64,000 bases of DNA from Cricetomys ansorgei (GCA_026225945.1 JAMJFZ010001258.1:2990501-3054500), one strand, 5' to 3'. Shown: positions 1 to 11,772, counted from the first letter of the stretch. A program made the numbers and translations. Notes: a model not told the origin generated them from the letters alone.

Positions 1-1180
1 GGTATCACCAAAATGAATGTGATCAAAATTGTTGGCTAGTTTAGAAAAATGTGTCTCATTCCTAGTTTTTAACAGAATATCTAAACAATGGGAACGGAAA
101 GACAGCGGTCATCCACAGCTGAGCCTGGGACCTGGACTGCAGACCCTGAGCTAAGCAGTAGACAACCCTACTTCCCAGAGCATACCAAACCAGACATTTG
201 TTAAGAACTTTTCAGATTTTCACACAAAGTAATATGGTCTCTAACACAGAAAATTACATTTTAATGACTTTCTGTTCAAGTTATATGAATTTTACGTAAG
301 GAAAGTCTTAGGAAGTCTAAGATTTTCTTCCTACCCAAGTTATTAAAATCTGTCTTTGAATGTAGCTTCTTCCATTAACATTAAATCAGTTAGCTTTCAC
401 TTCTGGGGAAAATAGTCTGTCTGAATGTAATAGTTCTCACGGCTTTAATTTGCATTCATGAAAAAAAACACAATAAATTAATTTTCTTTTCTTGGAAAGA
501 ATTTGACAAATACATTAATCATGAAGAAAGAGAATTTGGTTTCCTTTACTTTTTCACACGAAGCTACATGTGAGTAAGAGACGGCCGAGCTAACATTCTT
601 TAAGCAAAGTGAGATGTGATGATCGTGGCGGGCATTAGGAGCACCGGGAGGAACGCAGCTGCTCTCCAGGACAACGCAGGGTGCTTAGTCTCCCAAATGT
701 TCGGCAGAGCCAAGTGAAGAGGGATTATTTCATTTTCTCCACTGGAAACTCGTAACCACAGTTAGGATTATTCGAGCAGAGAGCAGGTTGGCTCTGATAT
801 CACGTGGGTTCCCCCAACCGCAGTACATGTTGCCCTAACACTTTGAGATGAGGCTGAATCACTGTATGAATAGCTCTATGTAGAGTTTAGATAACAAAGC
901 ACTAAAACGATTCCCAGCGCTCACAGCTGTGCACGGACACTTTTGATGAGACAAGGCAGTGCTGTCGAGTGATCTGCGTTTGGATAAAGAACCAACTGGA
1001 AGAAAAGCATCACAAAGCTTCGCTCATTTTCACATCACGCCCACAAAGGCGGAATGAGTTAGTCTCTGGTTTCAGCGGTTCTGTGCTATGTGAACTGTCT
1101 TCCCGTTCTGACCACAGCAGGGTCCTCCTGTCTCATTATCCAGTGCTTCCTGATGTCACCTCGACGTTAGGAAATCACAA
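1..1180. other. Unique non-coding sequence
   Basis: I see no gene or recognisable repeat here. The first 600 bases are AT-rich with short A and T runs. From about 560 onward the sequence is more balanced and CpG is scattered. The open frame beginning near 969 runs straight into the B1 SINE that follows, so it is not a credible exon. Confidence 0.6.
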
Positions 1181-1341
1181 ATGGTGGATGGTGGAGGCAC
1201 ACGCCTTTAATCCCAGCACTCGGGAGGCAGAGGCAGGTGGATTTCTGTGAGTTCGAGGCCAGCCTGGTCTACAGAGTGAGTTCCAGGACAACTAGAGTTA
1301 CAACAGAGAAACTTTGTCTCGAAAAATGAAACAAAACAAAA
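1181..1341 (+). mobile_element. B1 SINE, sense
   Basis: This is a 7SL-derived rodent SINE. It carries the B1 signatures in order: a GGTGGAGGCACACGCC-type head, TTTAATCCCAGCACTCGGGA, GGCAGAGGCAGGTGGAT, GAGTTCGAGGCCAGCCTGGT and an A-rich tail with AAACAAAAC. The A and B boxes of the pol III promoter lie in the left half. The right half reads GAGTTACAACAGAGAAAC, which differs from the usual mouse form and is shared with the copy at 20564-20720. It is close to full length. Confidence 0.95.
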
Positions 1342-3343
1342 GGCCTCTATTCCTTCCATCCACTGCCTTCTGCTTCTACAGAATAACTGGCCCTCTCTCA
1401 CACTTAGCCCACGACTCTTTTCTCTGAACACTAATTTATTAGGAGTTTTTACTGTACTAATTTTGTTAGTAGTTTTAAATTTTTTCTATACCATCATGTG
1501 CCAGTTTAAAAAACAGTCAGTACTAGTGGACTATTTTGGCTAATGATAATCCTCACCGACAGAAGAAAGAGAGTCTATTCACTCACACGTATTAAAGGGC
1601 TGGCCTGTTTCATCTTAAGGTGTATTTGTTTTGAGTGGGTTATTTTTCTTTAGAAACACCCCACAGTATTAAATTTTAGTTAGATGACTATGTACAAACC
1701 TCTCATTATTCTGCTTTATGAAAATATACAAATCCTAGTTAACAAGTCATAAGGTTTCTCTAAAATACAAGAATTGGAGTATAAACATCTCCCAAACTTA
1801 CACAATGCCAACCCGCTTGTGAAAATCTGCACAAAGTCTCCCTCTCAAACAAGTAACTGATGGGACACGCCAGGCGGGGGAGGAGGCTCGCTCAGAGGGG
1901 CTCTGGCCTGGCCTTGCAGCATCGCCACCTGTGGTCCCCCACCCCTAGGGAGGCGCCACGGCACTGGGTCGTCGGCACAAGCCACCCTCTGCTTCTCTGG
2001 GTGAGCCAACCTTCTTGAAGGCAGGGAAGCACACTACTGTTTAAGGAACACCCTCACCCCACGCTTTGAAAACAAGTAGTTTTGGTGAGTCTGAATTAGT
2101 CTCTGAATCCCTCGGCCTGTTTTTATTTTACAATATGGAAGGATGCGGAGTCCTAAAAAGGGTCCTGAAGTTGGGACAATCCCGCTTGACACGAGGCTGC
2201 TCACTGACACTTTATCCTGGCGGCGCCGGGACCTCAGGCACCGACGTATGGAGTACTCTAACCTGGGGTTTGCCTTGGGGCTCACTCAGCGCACCGTGGT
2301 CACCTGCAATGCGGGGTGAACCCTAATAGCCTCAAAGCCCAGCAGGGTGGGGAGTGGGGTAGACTCCAGAGTCAGTACAGTCGCCCTGGGACACAGAGGT
2401 CACAGGAGGTCAGACAGGCAGTCCGACTCACTCCTTCCCGTCCTCGGGAAGCCCTGATTCCTAGAGCTTTCTTTGGTGTCTGTTCTCCTGTCTGCCCTAC
2501 TGCGGCACGACTGGCATTTGAAAGGCTGTACACATTTCCTTATATCCTTTAATACATTTTAATTCGCATTGAAACCTGAGAGATAGTGAGTGTTGCTTAA
2601 GTAGACCCTATATCCATTTCTTTAGACTATCAGTAATTCTTTTCCTTTATCTCTGTCATCTCTTCTTCCCGTCTCTTTGCAGACCACCCCTTTAGTTTCT
2701 TGCTTCTTTGCTTTAAAAAAGTCCCGCAGTATGGTGGCTGGTATTTGACATTTTTGATTAAATAATGGCATTATCTAAACCCTCTTCCTCTCTTCAGGGA
2801 TCCCCTTTTCTAAAACTGCACAGATGTCCCCTAAGTCTCTGTAACACCATCTTCTGCGAGCAACTGAGACTGTCAAACACGCATTTGATTCTGCGGCACA
2901 CGGGACACCTCAGATGGTTTCAGTGAGCACTCTGTTGTGCATCCCCAGATCATTTTCCTCCGCACATGATTTACATTCGAATATCTCCATCCACGTACCA
3001 GCTATGAAAATAAGCCCCGGCGTGACTCCCAGGCACTGTGATGCCCTGGTGCCGTGATGCCCTGGTCCATCTTTGTTTTCCCCCGCAGGCTGCTTTGCTG
3101 TAATTCAGCACTAGGTGCCACACAACACAGGGCTTGTGTGAGTGTGACTTCGTGTGCATTGACTGCTGGAGCTCCCTGCTACACACAGCGGGAACGTGTT
3201 CAGATTCTGGTTAACAACAAATGGCTACTGTGAGGGAAAACTTAAGTCCAGCCCATGCACCTGGGCCTCCTCCTCTTCTTCCATGAGCTCCCTTAATGGT
3301 CTCCAAGAAGAATCTTGGGCCAGGACGGATGGACTGATGGATG
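1342..3343. other. Unique non-coding sequence
   Basis: No gene or clear dispersed repeat was seen. A GC-rich patch lies near 1860-2030. A short 16-bp direct repeat built on GATGCCCTGGT occurs twice at 3033-3066. The overlapping open frames of 80 codons or fewer on both strands near 2034-2552 show no recognisable domain. Confidence 0.55.
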
Positions 3344-3687
3344 GTGTGTGTGTGTGCATGTGAGTGTGTGCCTGTGTATGCATGTGTGTGTGAGTGTATG
3401 TGCTTGTATGTATGCATGTGTGTGCCTGTGTGTGCATGTGTGTCTGTGCATGTATGTGTGCATGTGTGTGCATGTGTGTGTATGTGTGTGCCTGTGTGTG
3501 CATGTATATGTGCATGTGTGTGTGCATGTATGTGTGTGCCTGTGTGTGCCTGTGTGTGCATGTATGTGTGCATGTATGTGTGTGCCTGTGTGTGCATGTG
3601 TGTGTGTGCATGTGTGTGTGTGTGCATGTGTGTGTGTGCCTGTGTATGTGCATGTGTGTGTGCCTGTGTGTGTGTATGTGTGTGTAT
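3344..3687. repeat. Long interrupted TG/CA microsatellite
   Basis: About 340 bases are built from TGTG interspersed with GCATG, CCTG and TATG. It is a compound, interrupted repeat rather than pure (TG)n, which suggests an old array degraded by point mutation and re-expanded in blocks. Alternating purine-pyrimidine makes it Z-DNA-prone. Cys/Val-rich frames on the plus strand and His/Thr-rich frames on the minus strand are translations of the repeat, not genes. Confidence 0.97.
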
Positions 3688-4434
3688 TCACATGCGCTCC
3701 TCTTAGAGCCTCATGTCTGTACCACAAATAAACACTTTTTTCTGGCAAGCGACAGTTAGGCTTCCCAGAGTCATAGTCTTAACATTTCCTCCCGCTGCCC
3801 AGCACCAGTCCTTTGAATCTCTGGGAAGGTACTTGTGTCAGCTCTGACCTCGCTGGCCTGAGTTCCACAGCAGCAGCAGCCGCATGGCTGATGGTAAGGG
3901 GAGAACCGGTGAGCCAGCCTCTCAGTGTGGCATCAGAAGGAGGTTGTACCTCATTAGCAGAGAGCTCAGGAGACGGCACAAGGTGGGGCACACCAGTGCT
4001 TGGCAGTTAGGCTGCATCACTGTCCCATGGACGTGAGAGCCATGTACAGGGGGACCCAAGGAATTTAGATCCCAAAGTCATGGTCCCCATTATAGCTTTA
4101 ATGAGTGACCACTACTCTGCATGATAAATACAGTTGAAAATGTTGTTCTAGAGAAAGCTGAAGATCCCTTATCTTGCCAGTAATATTAACGTAGCAGTTC
4201 TAAGCTTACCATGGAATGAGGCTCCGTCTCTTTACCTCCCTGGTTAAATGATGATGGCTTATAGCTCATCGAGTTTCTCTATTGTTATTTTTAAGCATGG
4301 CTATTGTTAAACTGAAAATACACCTGGCATCTCACCCAGACACCTGGGGGAATAAAGACCCTGATCTGCCTATTATAAAAGGGGCCGACACGCGCACAGT
4401 GTGTTATCATCATGTACCACACCAAAGCGCCCCT
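3688..4434. other. Unique non-coding sequence
   Basis: No gene or known repeat is visible. A short CAG/CAGCAG run occurs near 3868-3880. Confidence 0.5.
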
Positions 4435-4570
4435 ACTCCGTCCTGAACACTTTAGTACGTTATCTTCGGCCCTTTCCAAAGTCTGTGCAGTACTTGCCAA
4501 TACTTTATCTTTATCCTGAGAAGGCAGAGGACTCCTAACTCAGGATTTGAATCTGGATCTATCTACATAC
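4435..4570 (-). mobile_element. Probable MIR fragment, antisense
   Basis: The order of a spaced ACTTTA..GTTATCT block, an AAGGCAGAGGACTCC block and GGATTTGAATCTGG is what the reverse complement of a MIR SINE gives. MIRs are tRNA-derived and ancient. Divergence is high and the ends are approximate. Confidence 0.45.
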
Positions 4571-5048
4571 TGCTACAGTAACTCTTAATACAGTAATGGT
4601 TCTCAGTACTGTATGATGGAAGACAGCCCCCAAAACATACTTTACACCACTCCTTATTATGTGAAACGAGTCCAAGAATACGCAGCCTGTCTACATGATG
4701 TTCATGAAGCCAACAGCATGCTCTGTACAGGAGGAACACAGGAAGAGGCTTCTTAAACAAATGTGTGTTTCACTGGGTAAAGCTCACACATGGCTATATT
4801 ATAGGTAACTAGGTGCTTTCATTTACAGAGCCACCAACAATTCCATAGGTACAAATGCAGAGGATACAAGTATCTTTAAGATGGTGACTCAATGTGTAAG
4901 AACACTGTAGCCAATGATGCAGTTTGAGCAGCTCTCGGAAAATTCTAAAATTCTAAGAGCATGTAACTTTCTAATGATTTATACAGTGGTTCTATTTCTG
5001 GAAAATTAATCATAAATTAGGCCCATAAAACCACCACATTTGTTTGTT

Positions 5049-5176
5049 TCTTTTTTGAGACAGGGTCTCACCATGTAGCCAACTACGTAGAACAGGCTGA
5101 CCTCAAACTCACAGAGATCTGCCTCCCTTTGCATCCTGAGTGCTGGGACTAAAGGTGTGCGCCACATGCCTGGCAC
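5049..5176 (-). mobile_element. B1 SINE, antisense
   Basis: This reads as the reverse complement of B1. It starts with TTTTTTGAGACAGGGTCTCA, continues with GACCTCAAACTCACAGAGATCTGCCTCC and ATCCTGAGTGCTGGGA split by a few changes, and ends in GCCACATGCCTGGCA. It differs from the copies at 1181 and 20564 and is more diverged, so it is probably an older B1 subfamily. Confidence 0.93.
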
Positions 5177-5552
5177 TGAGTTGGGACAGAAGAAAGAAAT
5201 TCAGAAAACATAGAATGGTCTTCATTCTTAATGCGCGCCCCAGGCGCTCCCTCTGGTCCTACGGGAGACGGGGTGGGTTTGAGTTCTAAGGCGCTCACAG
5301 CTCCCCGACAACTAAATGCCTTCACACTGATCTCAAGCAACACTCAGAATGGCTGGAAAGCTCTGGAAACACCCATGAATCACTGTTGGGACAGATTTTT
5401 AGATTTCTACTTATCTGGAATGATTTTGTAGCCTCATACTATGAAAGAACTCACGACATTCCCGTCATAGGCCAGAGGTTTGAAACACTTCAGGAATTAC
5501 TCCCACTGTTTACTTGGCTACAATAGTTTAGATCTTTAAAATTGACTGCCAG

Positions 5553-5825
5553 TGTGTGGTGCTATTGATAGGTCATGGAATCTTTAAAGGCGGAGCCTGA
5601 GGAGAGACAGCTACATCCATGGGGGCATGTCCTTGATGGGTATAGTGGAATTCTGGCCTCTGTGTGTCTTTATGCAGCCTAGCTACCATGAGAGATCAGC
5701 TCTCTCCATCACAGACCTCACTGTGATGGGTGGCCTCATTGCAGGTCCAAAAGAACAGGCCACCCAACTATGCACTAAAGCTTCTGAACTGATGGGCCAA
5801 CCTTGCCTTCTTACGAGTGTCTCAG
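5553..5825 (-). mobile_element. URR1-like non-autonomous DNA element, antisense
   Basis: The run GTGTGGTGCTATTGATAGG, GGAATCTTTAAAGGCGGAGCC and GGGGGCATGTCCTTGATGGG matches, as I remember it, the reverse complement of the right part of the rodent element URR1 (hAT type). There the sense strand carries a run like CCCCCAGTGACCCACTTCCT followed by CTCCACCTCCTAAAGGTTCC. The assignment is from memory and the boundaries are approximate. Confidence 0.5.
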
Positions 5826-7430
5826 GCAATCTGTTACAGAAAAGGCAAGCTGACTAGTGCACTAGCCTTCCCCAGAGGCCTTCATGCGCCTATTCACTGG
5901 CGCTCCTCTTTGGCACCTGAGGCTTGCATGGCAGACCTCAGTCCTGCTGGGTTGCATGTTACTGTTTTAACAGCTGAGCTGGAAGGGAATCTGGCTGTTC
6001 ACTCCCCTCAGCATCTTCAAATCCCTAAATCTCAGTATACTTCTGTTGTGTAAATATTCACTGATTAATTCTTAAAGATCAAATTAGTTCTTTAAAATTA
6101 TGGAAATAATTGCTTTGAAATTACTTAAGCTTTTCTTGAGAATTTCTTAACCCTGTTTTCACAAGGAACATTCATATCCCTGTTTGCTGATTTTTTCTTT
6201 TTTAGCTGACTCCTGTAAGCAGGAAGGAGGGTCACTGAAGGGCAGGCTACTTCAGGGAGAACAAAAGAGAGTTTAACAGAGGGTTGTAAACATATTGATC
6301 ATGATTATTGAGAGGATTCTTCACTAGAAATGAAAATTTCAAAGTCGGTCAACCATGTTAGTAGCCACAGCAGTGATCTCTGCTGTTTTGTTTCCTGTTT
6401 ACAAGGAGAATATCAGGGGAGAAGGCAGGGGCCTGAAACAGGAAGAGTAGGCCCTGAAGAAAACCCTCTGTAAGCAGAATTGTGACAGAATTTGGTTATA
6501 ACTATCCGGGAAGCTATTTCACAGGGTCTTTGTTTCCTATGAAGTGACATTTGAGAAAAATAAGCAAGATTTTTTCCTTTTAAAATATTAATCGCATATG
6601 ACTTTCCACTCTATGGAAAGTCTGTAATAGATTTAAATGCCCCCGTCATTGAAATTGCACAGAACGAATCAACACTGCTAAGAAAAAGCAAACAGCAAAA
6701 CAGAACAAAAGCCATGCCATATAAGGAGATTTTCTGACACTCCTCCCTCGTTAACCCACACAGTCCCTCTGAAGAATGGATATTATGGTCTGCTTTATAG
6801 GGAGGAACTCCTGATCTCAGAGAGTCTCCAGGTTGTGTAGTTGCTGCAACTGAAGCCATGATCAGAACCCGCTGCAAGCCTCACAATGTTGCTGGCACCA
6901 TGCTGCAAGTCCACAGCGCCAGCAGCATCATGGTCCATGGAGTGGAGGATGCATCATGGTCCACGGGGAGGAGGGACATCCTATGTTGCCATATAGGGAA
7001 GTTCTCTTTCTTCACACTGGAGAAGTTAAAACTTGGGTTGCATCTTTGTGTGTGCCACACCCAGTGACACTCACTGATGGAGGCCAGCCCTGGCTCTGGT
7101 TCTGCGTCTACTATAAAGACCCAGGCAGCAGAGAAAGGAGCAATGCTTAGAGCATCAAGTCGAGATATCTCAAAGAGTGAGAGCAAACCATTTCTCTGGC
7201 TCAAAGGAATTGCTCCAAGGGAAAGGAAGACCTTTTAGCTTCCAGGGCAGCCTCTGCCAGCACCAAGTCCCTGCTAACACTGCAGGTGAGAAGCTGGGAT
7301 ATCTGACCGTGTCTTACTCCCGAAGAAGTTCTCAACTAATACGTCTATTAATTCTAATAGGTATGGGGTAACAGACTGGAAATCAGTATGGAAACAGGAC
7401 TCCGGCAGAGGCCTTTCTCATGCGACAAAT
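5826..7430. other. Unique sequence with a possible MIR remnant and a short local duplication
   Basis: Mostly unique DNA. Positions 6740-6870 weakly resemble an antisense MIR. At 6927-6975 the motif CATCATGGTCCA(T/C)GG occurs twice, 29 bases apart. It resembles the unit of the minisatellite that begins at 7431. No gene was seen. Confidence 0.45.
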
Positions 7431-7844
7431 ACAGTAACACATGGTCCACAAGGGTAGGGAGAGCTACAGTGACACATGGTTCATGAGGGGAGGGAGAGCT
7501 ACAGTAACACATGGTTCATGAGGGGAGGGAGAGCTACAGTAACACATAGTCCACAGGGGAGGGAGAGCTACAGTAACACATGGTCCACAGGGGAGGAAGA
7601 GCTACAGTAACACATGGTCCACAAGGGGAGGGAGAGCTACAGTAACACATGGTCCACAAGGGGAGGGAGAGCTACAGTAACACATGGTCCACAGGGGAGG
7701 GAGAGCTACAGTAACACATAGTCCACAGGGGAGGGAGAGCTACAGTGACGCATGGTCCACAAGGGGAGGAAGAGCTACAGTAACACATGGTCCACAAGGG
7801 GAGGAAGAGCTACAGTAACACATGGTCCACAAAGAGGGATAGCT
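7431..7844. repeat. Minisatellite, 12 units of 34/35 bp
   Basis: Twelve tandem units begin at about 7431, 7466, 7501, 7536, 7570, 7604, 7639, 7674, 7708, 7742, 7777 and 7812. Each starts ACAGTAACACATGGTCCACA and ends in a purine-rich GGGGAGGGAGAGCT block. Length alternates between 34 and 35 through one A in the CCACAAGGGG/CCACAGGGG segment. Variants (TTCATG, ATAGTC, AGGAAG) are shared between non-adjacent units, suggesting expansion in blocks. The last unit is truncated and diverged. Confidence 0.97.
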
Positions 7845-8179
7845 GAAACCAGTCTCATCCTTCATCCCCAGTTCGCTTATATGTTATGCTTGCAAGCATT
7901 TCTGCCTTTAGTCTGTGTTGGGGCATGCCCGATAGACAAAGATTATTTCAAACAAAAGATCTCTGAGGGCCCAGGCTATGTCGACTTGACAGCAGTCAAA
8001 GCCCAACTGCCATTGTACAAATGTATGTGATTTCGAGTTGACGATTATGATTAGGTCGCAGAGAAATCTGAAGCAACTCAGCAGTAGTGTAGAGACTGAA
8101 ATGTGAGGTCATGACCTCCCAGCAGTCACATGGCATGACACCGAGAGTCCAGGCAAGGAGACTGCCCTTTTAAATGCCT
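7845..8179. other. Unique non-coding sequence
   Basis: I see no gene, repeat or RNA in this stretch. Confidence 0.5.
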
Positions 8180-8460
8180 GTTCAAACTGGAAAGTCTCCT
8201 GGAAAAGCTTGCAGAAGCTGCCTCGCTAATATGCCTGCAAACACTTTAACACTGTCCTTTAAATGATGCTCAGTTGTGAGCAGATAATTGGCCCAATTCT
8301 TCCCTTCTCTCTGACTGTAGCTCCCATTGAAATCAATGAGAATTGCATATTCAAAAGGGACAGAGAGAACAAAGTTGTAGGTTGAATTAATGGGATAAAG
8401 GACTGCAGAGCTCTTAAAGCTTGTGCAATTAAATCGTGGTCTCACACAATTCTCTAGGGT
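8180..8460. other. Candidate conserved element with ancient-repeat character
   Basis: AT-balanced sequence with no CpG except a few near its ends. It contains GGCCCAATTCT, then CTCCCATTGAAATCAATGAG (core inverted repeat CATTGA/TCAATG at 8325-8338), then AAAGGACTGCAGAGC. These three phrases in this order recall old amniote interspersed repeats in which CCCATTGA-x-TCAATGGGA recurs. In mammals such copies mostly survive where selection retains them. The 95-codon minus-strand frame across it has no recognisable domain. Confidence 0.35.
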
Positions 8461-9049
8461 CACCAGCAATTTGCTGGCCTAGGAAAGCCAGCTGACTTCT
8501 CTTTCAGAAGTGTCACAAGGTATAGAATGCATTTTCTTAGACATTGACATGTGCCCAAACTATACCTTCTCATTCAATCTCTTTAGAATGTGATGCCTTG
8601 GAGTCTGGGATCCATTCACAGGCCTTTAGCCCCAGTTACAATCATCAATCTTTCCAGAGGCACAGTCCCAACTGCAAAAGCATGAACACGTAAGCACCCA
8701 TGATCCTCTCGTGTTTCTGTAGCATCTTCGTGCCATATACAGAACACACAGATAGGTATTACTTACTTCAGAAGTAATACTTCATTATGCACATTCTGAT
8801 AGTCCGGAGAAAGCTGTAACTAGCATAAACTCTGCCGAATCTCTCATTATACCCTCAACATTTGATCCGGTTGCAATTATCAAATATTTTTAATCAACAA
8901 AAATTTTTCAGTATGTTCAGCTGGATATTCACAAAGCATAAAAATGTCATTTCAACATTTGCCTAAACAATTTCTCTTTTGGAACAAAGAGAAAGACGGT
9001 ATCACTTGTTAACTCTTTTATGTGTTGATTTCTCTCCAAAAGCTTTCCT
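8461..9049. other. Unique non-coding sequence
   Basis: No gene or clear repeat was seen. AT-rich from 8880 to 9000. Confidence 0.5.
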
Positions 9050-9225
9050 TTCGTAATGAATTCTCACAACAGTGGGGCAGGATGCCTTCTCTTTGTATTT
9101 CTGTTGGAGATATAGAATTGAAGCCCTAAAGAGATTAGGTAACCCACCAAAGACTGGCACAGAACCAGGAAGTAGCAGAGCTGAGGTCTGAACCTTCTGA
9201 CTCCCTTTCCTCCTCAACGGTTAGC
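9050..9225 (-). mobile_element. MIR SINE, antisense
   Basis: Reverse-complement MIR landmarks appear in order: ATTCTCACAACAGTGGGGCAGG, AGATTAGGTAACCCACC, GGAAGTAGCAGAGCTGAG, and GTCTGAACCTTCTGACTCCC, each with a few changes. This spans most of the MIR core and its tRNA-derived half. Confidence 0.75.
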
Positions 9226-9929
9226 GCTGGGGAACAGGAAAGCCAAGTGTGAGAAATGCATTGATATTCAATCAACAGCCGTGAAGGCTGACAATCATGG
9301 CTCACGCTGGTCAAGAAACAAGCTGAGCGTCAGGAAGGCAGAGGCTCAGGACTGCCTCTCCACAAGTCCACGGTCCTCCAAGGCCTTGCAGGTTACTCTG
9401 GGGATTTTGAAGGCAGGAACCCTCGAGCTGGGACTTCATGTGGCATGTGTCTGCATTTGCCTTGACAACTGCAGCTTACTCTATACCCACCATTCCCTGC
9501 CCTTGGGGGGTAACATTTCAGAGTCTAACTCCTCACACACTTGATTGCCCATGCCCGATGCTCCTCTCCCTAATACACCCACTCTCTGCTTTCTTATTTC
9601 CCCAAACCAGAATCCCAACCTCCTTCTGATGTGTTTCAGATGCTAGCATCAGTCTCAAAGTACTTTGCGTTTTACATTGGAAACTTAAATCAGGGTATAA
9701 ACGCCGGTTTTGGAATCACACCTTGTTGGTAGTCAAGAGCAGGCTGGCTGTTCACAGAAGCTGTTCAGGCACCGTGACTGCTGCTGTACTGTTTAAGGGC
9801 CCTACATTCTTCCAGCCTCACTCACTAGACTGCTGGGAATGCAGGGGAGGGACGGAAGGTGGTCTGGAGTCAGGAAGGCACCTGTAAGTCAGGGGCAGTG
9901 GAGAGAACAGATCCTTCTACTGACTGGTT
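9226..9929. other. Unique non-coding sequence
   Basis: No gene or repeat recognised. Two short overlapping frames near 9281-9629 have no domain. Confidence 0.5.
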
Positions 9930-10062
9930 CTTTTCACCTGGTGCTGTGCTAGCTGCACCCTTTACCTGTATCAGTCCATCTCGTCATCCACGGCCCCTCT
10001 GGGTCCCTTTTGAGATACAGGCTGTTGTTTTCATTTGATGTGGCTTCAGAGCAGTTAGGCAC
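9930..10062 (-). mobile_element. Probable MIR fragment, antisense
   Basis: GGTGCTGTGCTAGCTGCACC, TTTACCTGTATCAGTCCATCTC and CACGGCCCCTCTGGGT line up with the reverse-complement MIR phrase covering the 3-prime part of the element. Old and diverged. Confidence 0.55.
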
Positions 10063-11617
10063 CTTTACTGAAGATCTCCAGCTGGACTTTGGGAAGCCTT
10101 AAAGACAGAACTGCCTGGGGGGCTGGGGTGACTCTGGAGCCATCTTGGGGTGTCAGTAAGGGACATCTGTGTAATCAGGTGATGGGAATCATGACTATGG
10201 TACTGATGCTAGCAGGGCCTAGAACACCCTGCACATGGACAGGAAGGAGAATTAGGAATCTATTACAGAGCTGTTTTATACATCGACTGCAGGCAGCTTC
10301 CAGAGCACATTCTCAGTCAAACACACTGCACTGACCGCTTCCCCTCGGGCTTCCCCTTGCGCTCCAGAGCCACACACTGGCCACAGACTCAGCTTCTCAG
10401 CATCTCTACCATGGTACCTCTCGTTTCTGCAAAAGTGGATGTGGGGGCTCTCGGGGAGCTGGCAGCGCTGGGCGGTTAAGTGAGTCTGTCACAGCCATAC
10501 AGTTAGGGGCAGCAGCTAGGGCACCGTGTCCTCAGCCCTGGCCCTTCCTGCCTGGTTGCCCTCTCAGGGGGAAAAGCCCCAGCATCTCCCATTGCTCCAA
10601 GATGTCAGGTGAACTGTGCCTTGACATGTCCCCATTTTCACAAGCCCCATACGTTACTACTGCCCCTGAAGCTATGTGATGACCCATGTAACTTTCTTAC
10701 TGTTATTTACCGAAGTTTCCAGTTTTCTTCTACTATAATAATGTTGGTTTGACTATCTCAGCTTATGAGTATTTGACCAAATTTTTGATTGTTTTCAAGT
10801 GGATTCCTATAAAAACCACAGAGCCAGTAAGTCAGGGATATTCAGAAGCTCAATCAGTAACTTTTTCAAGAACACATGACCTCATCATCACGAGGCCTTC
10901 CATACGCACATTCAGTCTTGCACTGACTCGACAGATTCAGGGTATGATTCCAGTATCTGTATTATTGACAACCAATTAGACTATGGGCTTTTCACTATTT
11001 TATTAGCTGTTACTTTACCAATTGCTTCTTTGTATGCTTTGTCTCCTGTGTCTCGCTGTGCTAGCTTATCCTCATTGATTTTTTGTGAGTTTTCCCTACA
11101 AGGAAACAATCAACCACCTTATCTGCCTGCAATGTTTCCCTGGCTCCCTGCTTGCTCTGACTGTCTTTTGCTCTCTTGACTAGCAAGCGATGGCTTCTGG
11201 AACCAGGCTGCGGTGTCTTCTGCAGTTCTCCCAGCCAAATGCTTCCTGTCACCCCAGTGGGTGGCAGCAGTTGGAGTCAGAAGCAGGAGACTGAATCGTT
11301 TAATAGTCTCATGTTAGCACATGGTACTGTGATGAGAAACACAGCCAGGGAGGAAGCATGCATGCGGGGCTCTGTTACAGAATGCAGACACAGGAAATGA
11401 GTCATGGATGCCTTTCCAGACTTTGAACTTTCCAACGGAGCATGCAGACAGGATGGAGGGCAAGGGGTGGGGTCTCGGGGTGAGTCCAACAGGGCAGAGG
11501 CTGCAGCACCCTGAGCCCAGTCCCCTGCATATCCCTCTGTCTGCACAGGGCTCTCCGGAGGGAAGCCGTCAGCTGCGGATCCCGCTCCCTCCAATTTCAC
11601 ACCCACTGGTGCTGTAG
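10063..11617. other. Unique non-coding sequence
   Basis: GC-richer until about 10600, then AT-rich to 11100. I found no gene or dispersed repeat that I can name. Confidence 0.5.
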
Positions 11618-11690
11618 GTTAGATTACTTAACTGGCCTCAGTCTCTTCACCTATGGAATGAGTATGAGGTTGGTATGAAAAACAAAGTCG
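11618..11690 (+). mobile_element. MIR core fragment, sense
   Basis: AGATTACTTAACTGGCCTCAGTCTCTTCACC, broken only by small changes, is the MIR core reading toward its 3-prime end. It is followed by ATGGAATGAGTATGAGGT. Confidence 0.6.
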
Positions 11691-11772
11691 CTCTCATTTT
11701 ACATACGAAAAGACCTGGGTACAGGGACAGAGGACATTTCCAAGGGTATCACAGCTAATCACTCTGGTTAGT
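11691..11772 (-). mobile_element. MIR core fragment, antisense
   Basis: CTCATTTTACATACGAAAAG, GGTACAGGGACAGAGG and GTATCACAGCTAATCACTC follow the reverse-complement MIR core. It directly abuts a sense MIR fragment, giving a head-to-head pair of old SINEs. Confidence 0.65.

Noticed and set aside
3211..3759. Several open frames over 120 codons, His/Thr- or Cys/Val-rich
   Set aside because: They are translations of the TG/CA microsatellite in several frames at once, with no start context or domain. The same applies at 17119-17651, 18904-19263 and 61611-61943.
7431..7844. Regular array resembling a CRISPR
   Set aside because: Units abut with no unique spacers, and the surroundings are rodent SINE-bearing DNA. 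It is a minisatellite. The same holds for 22345-23205 and 31858-32190.
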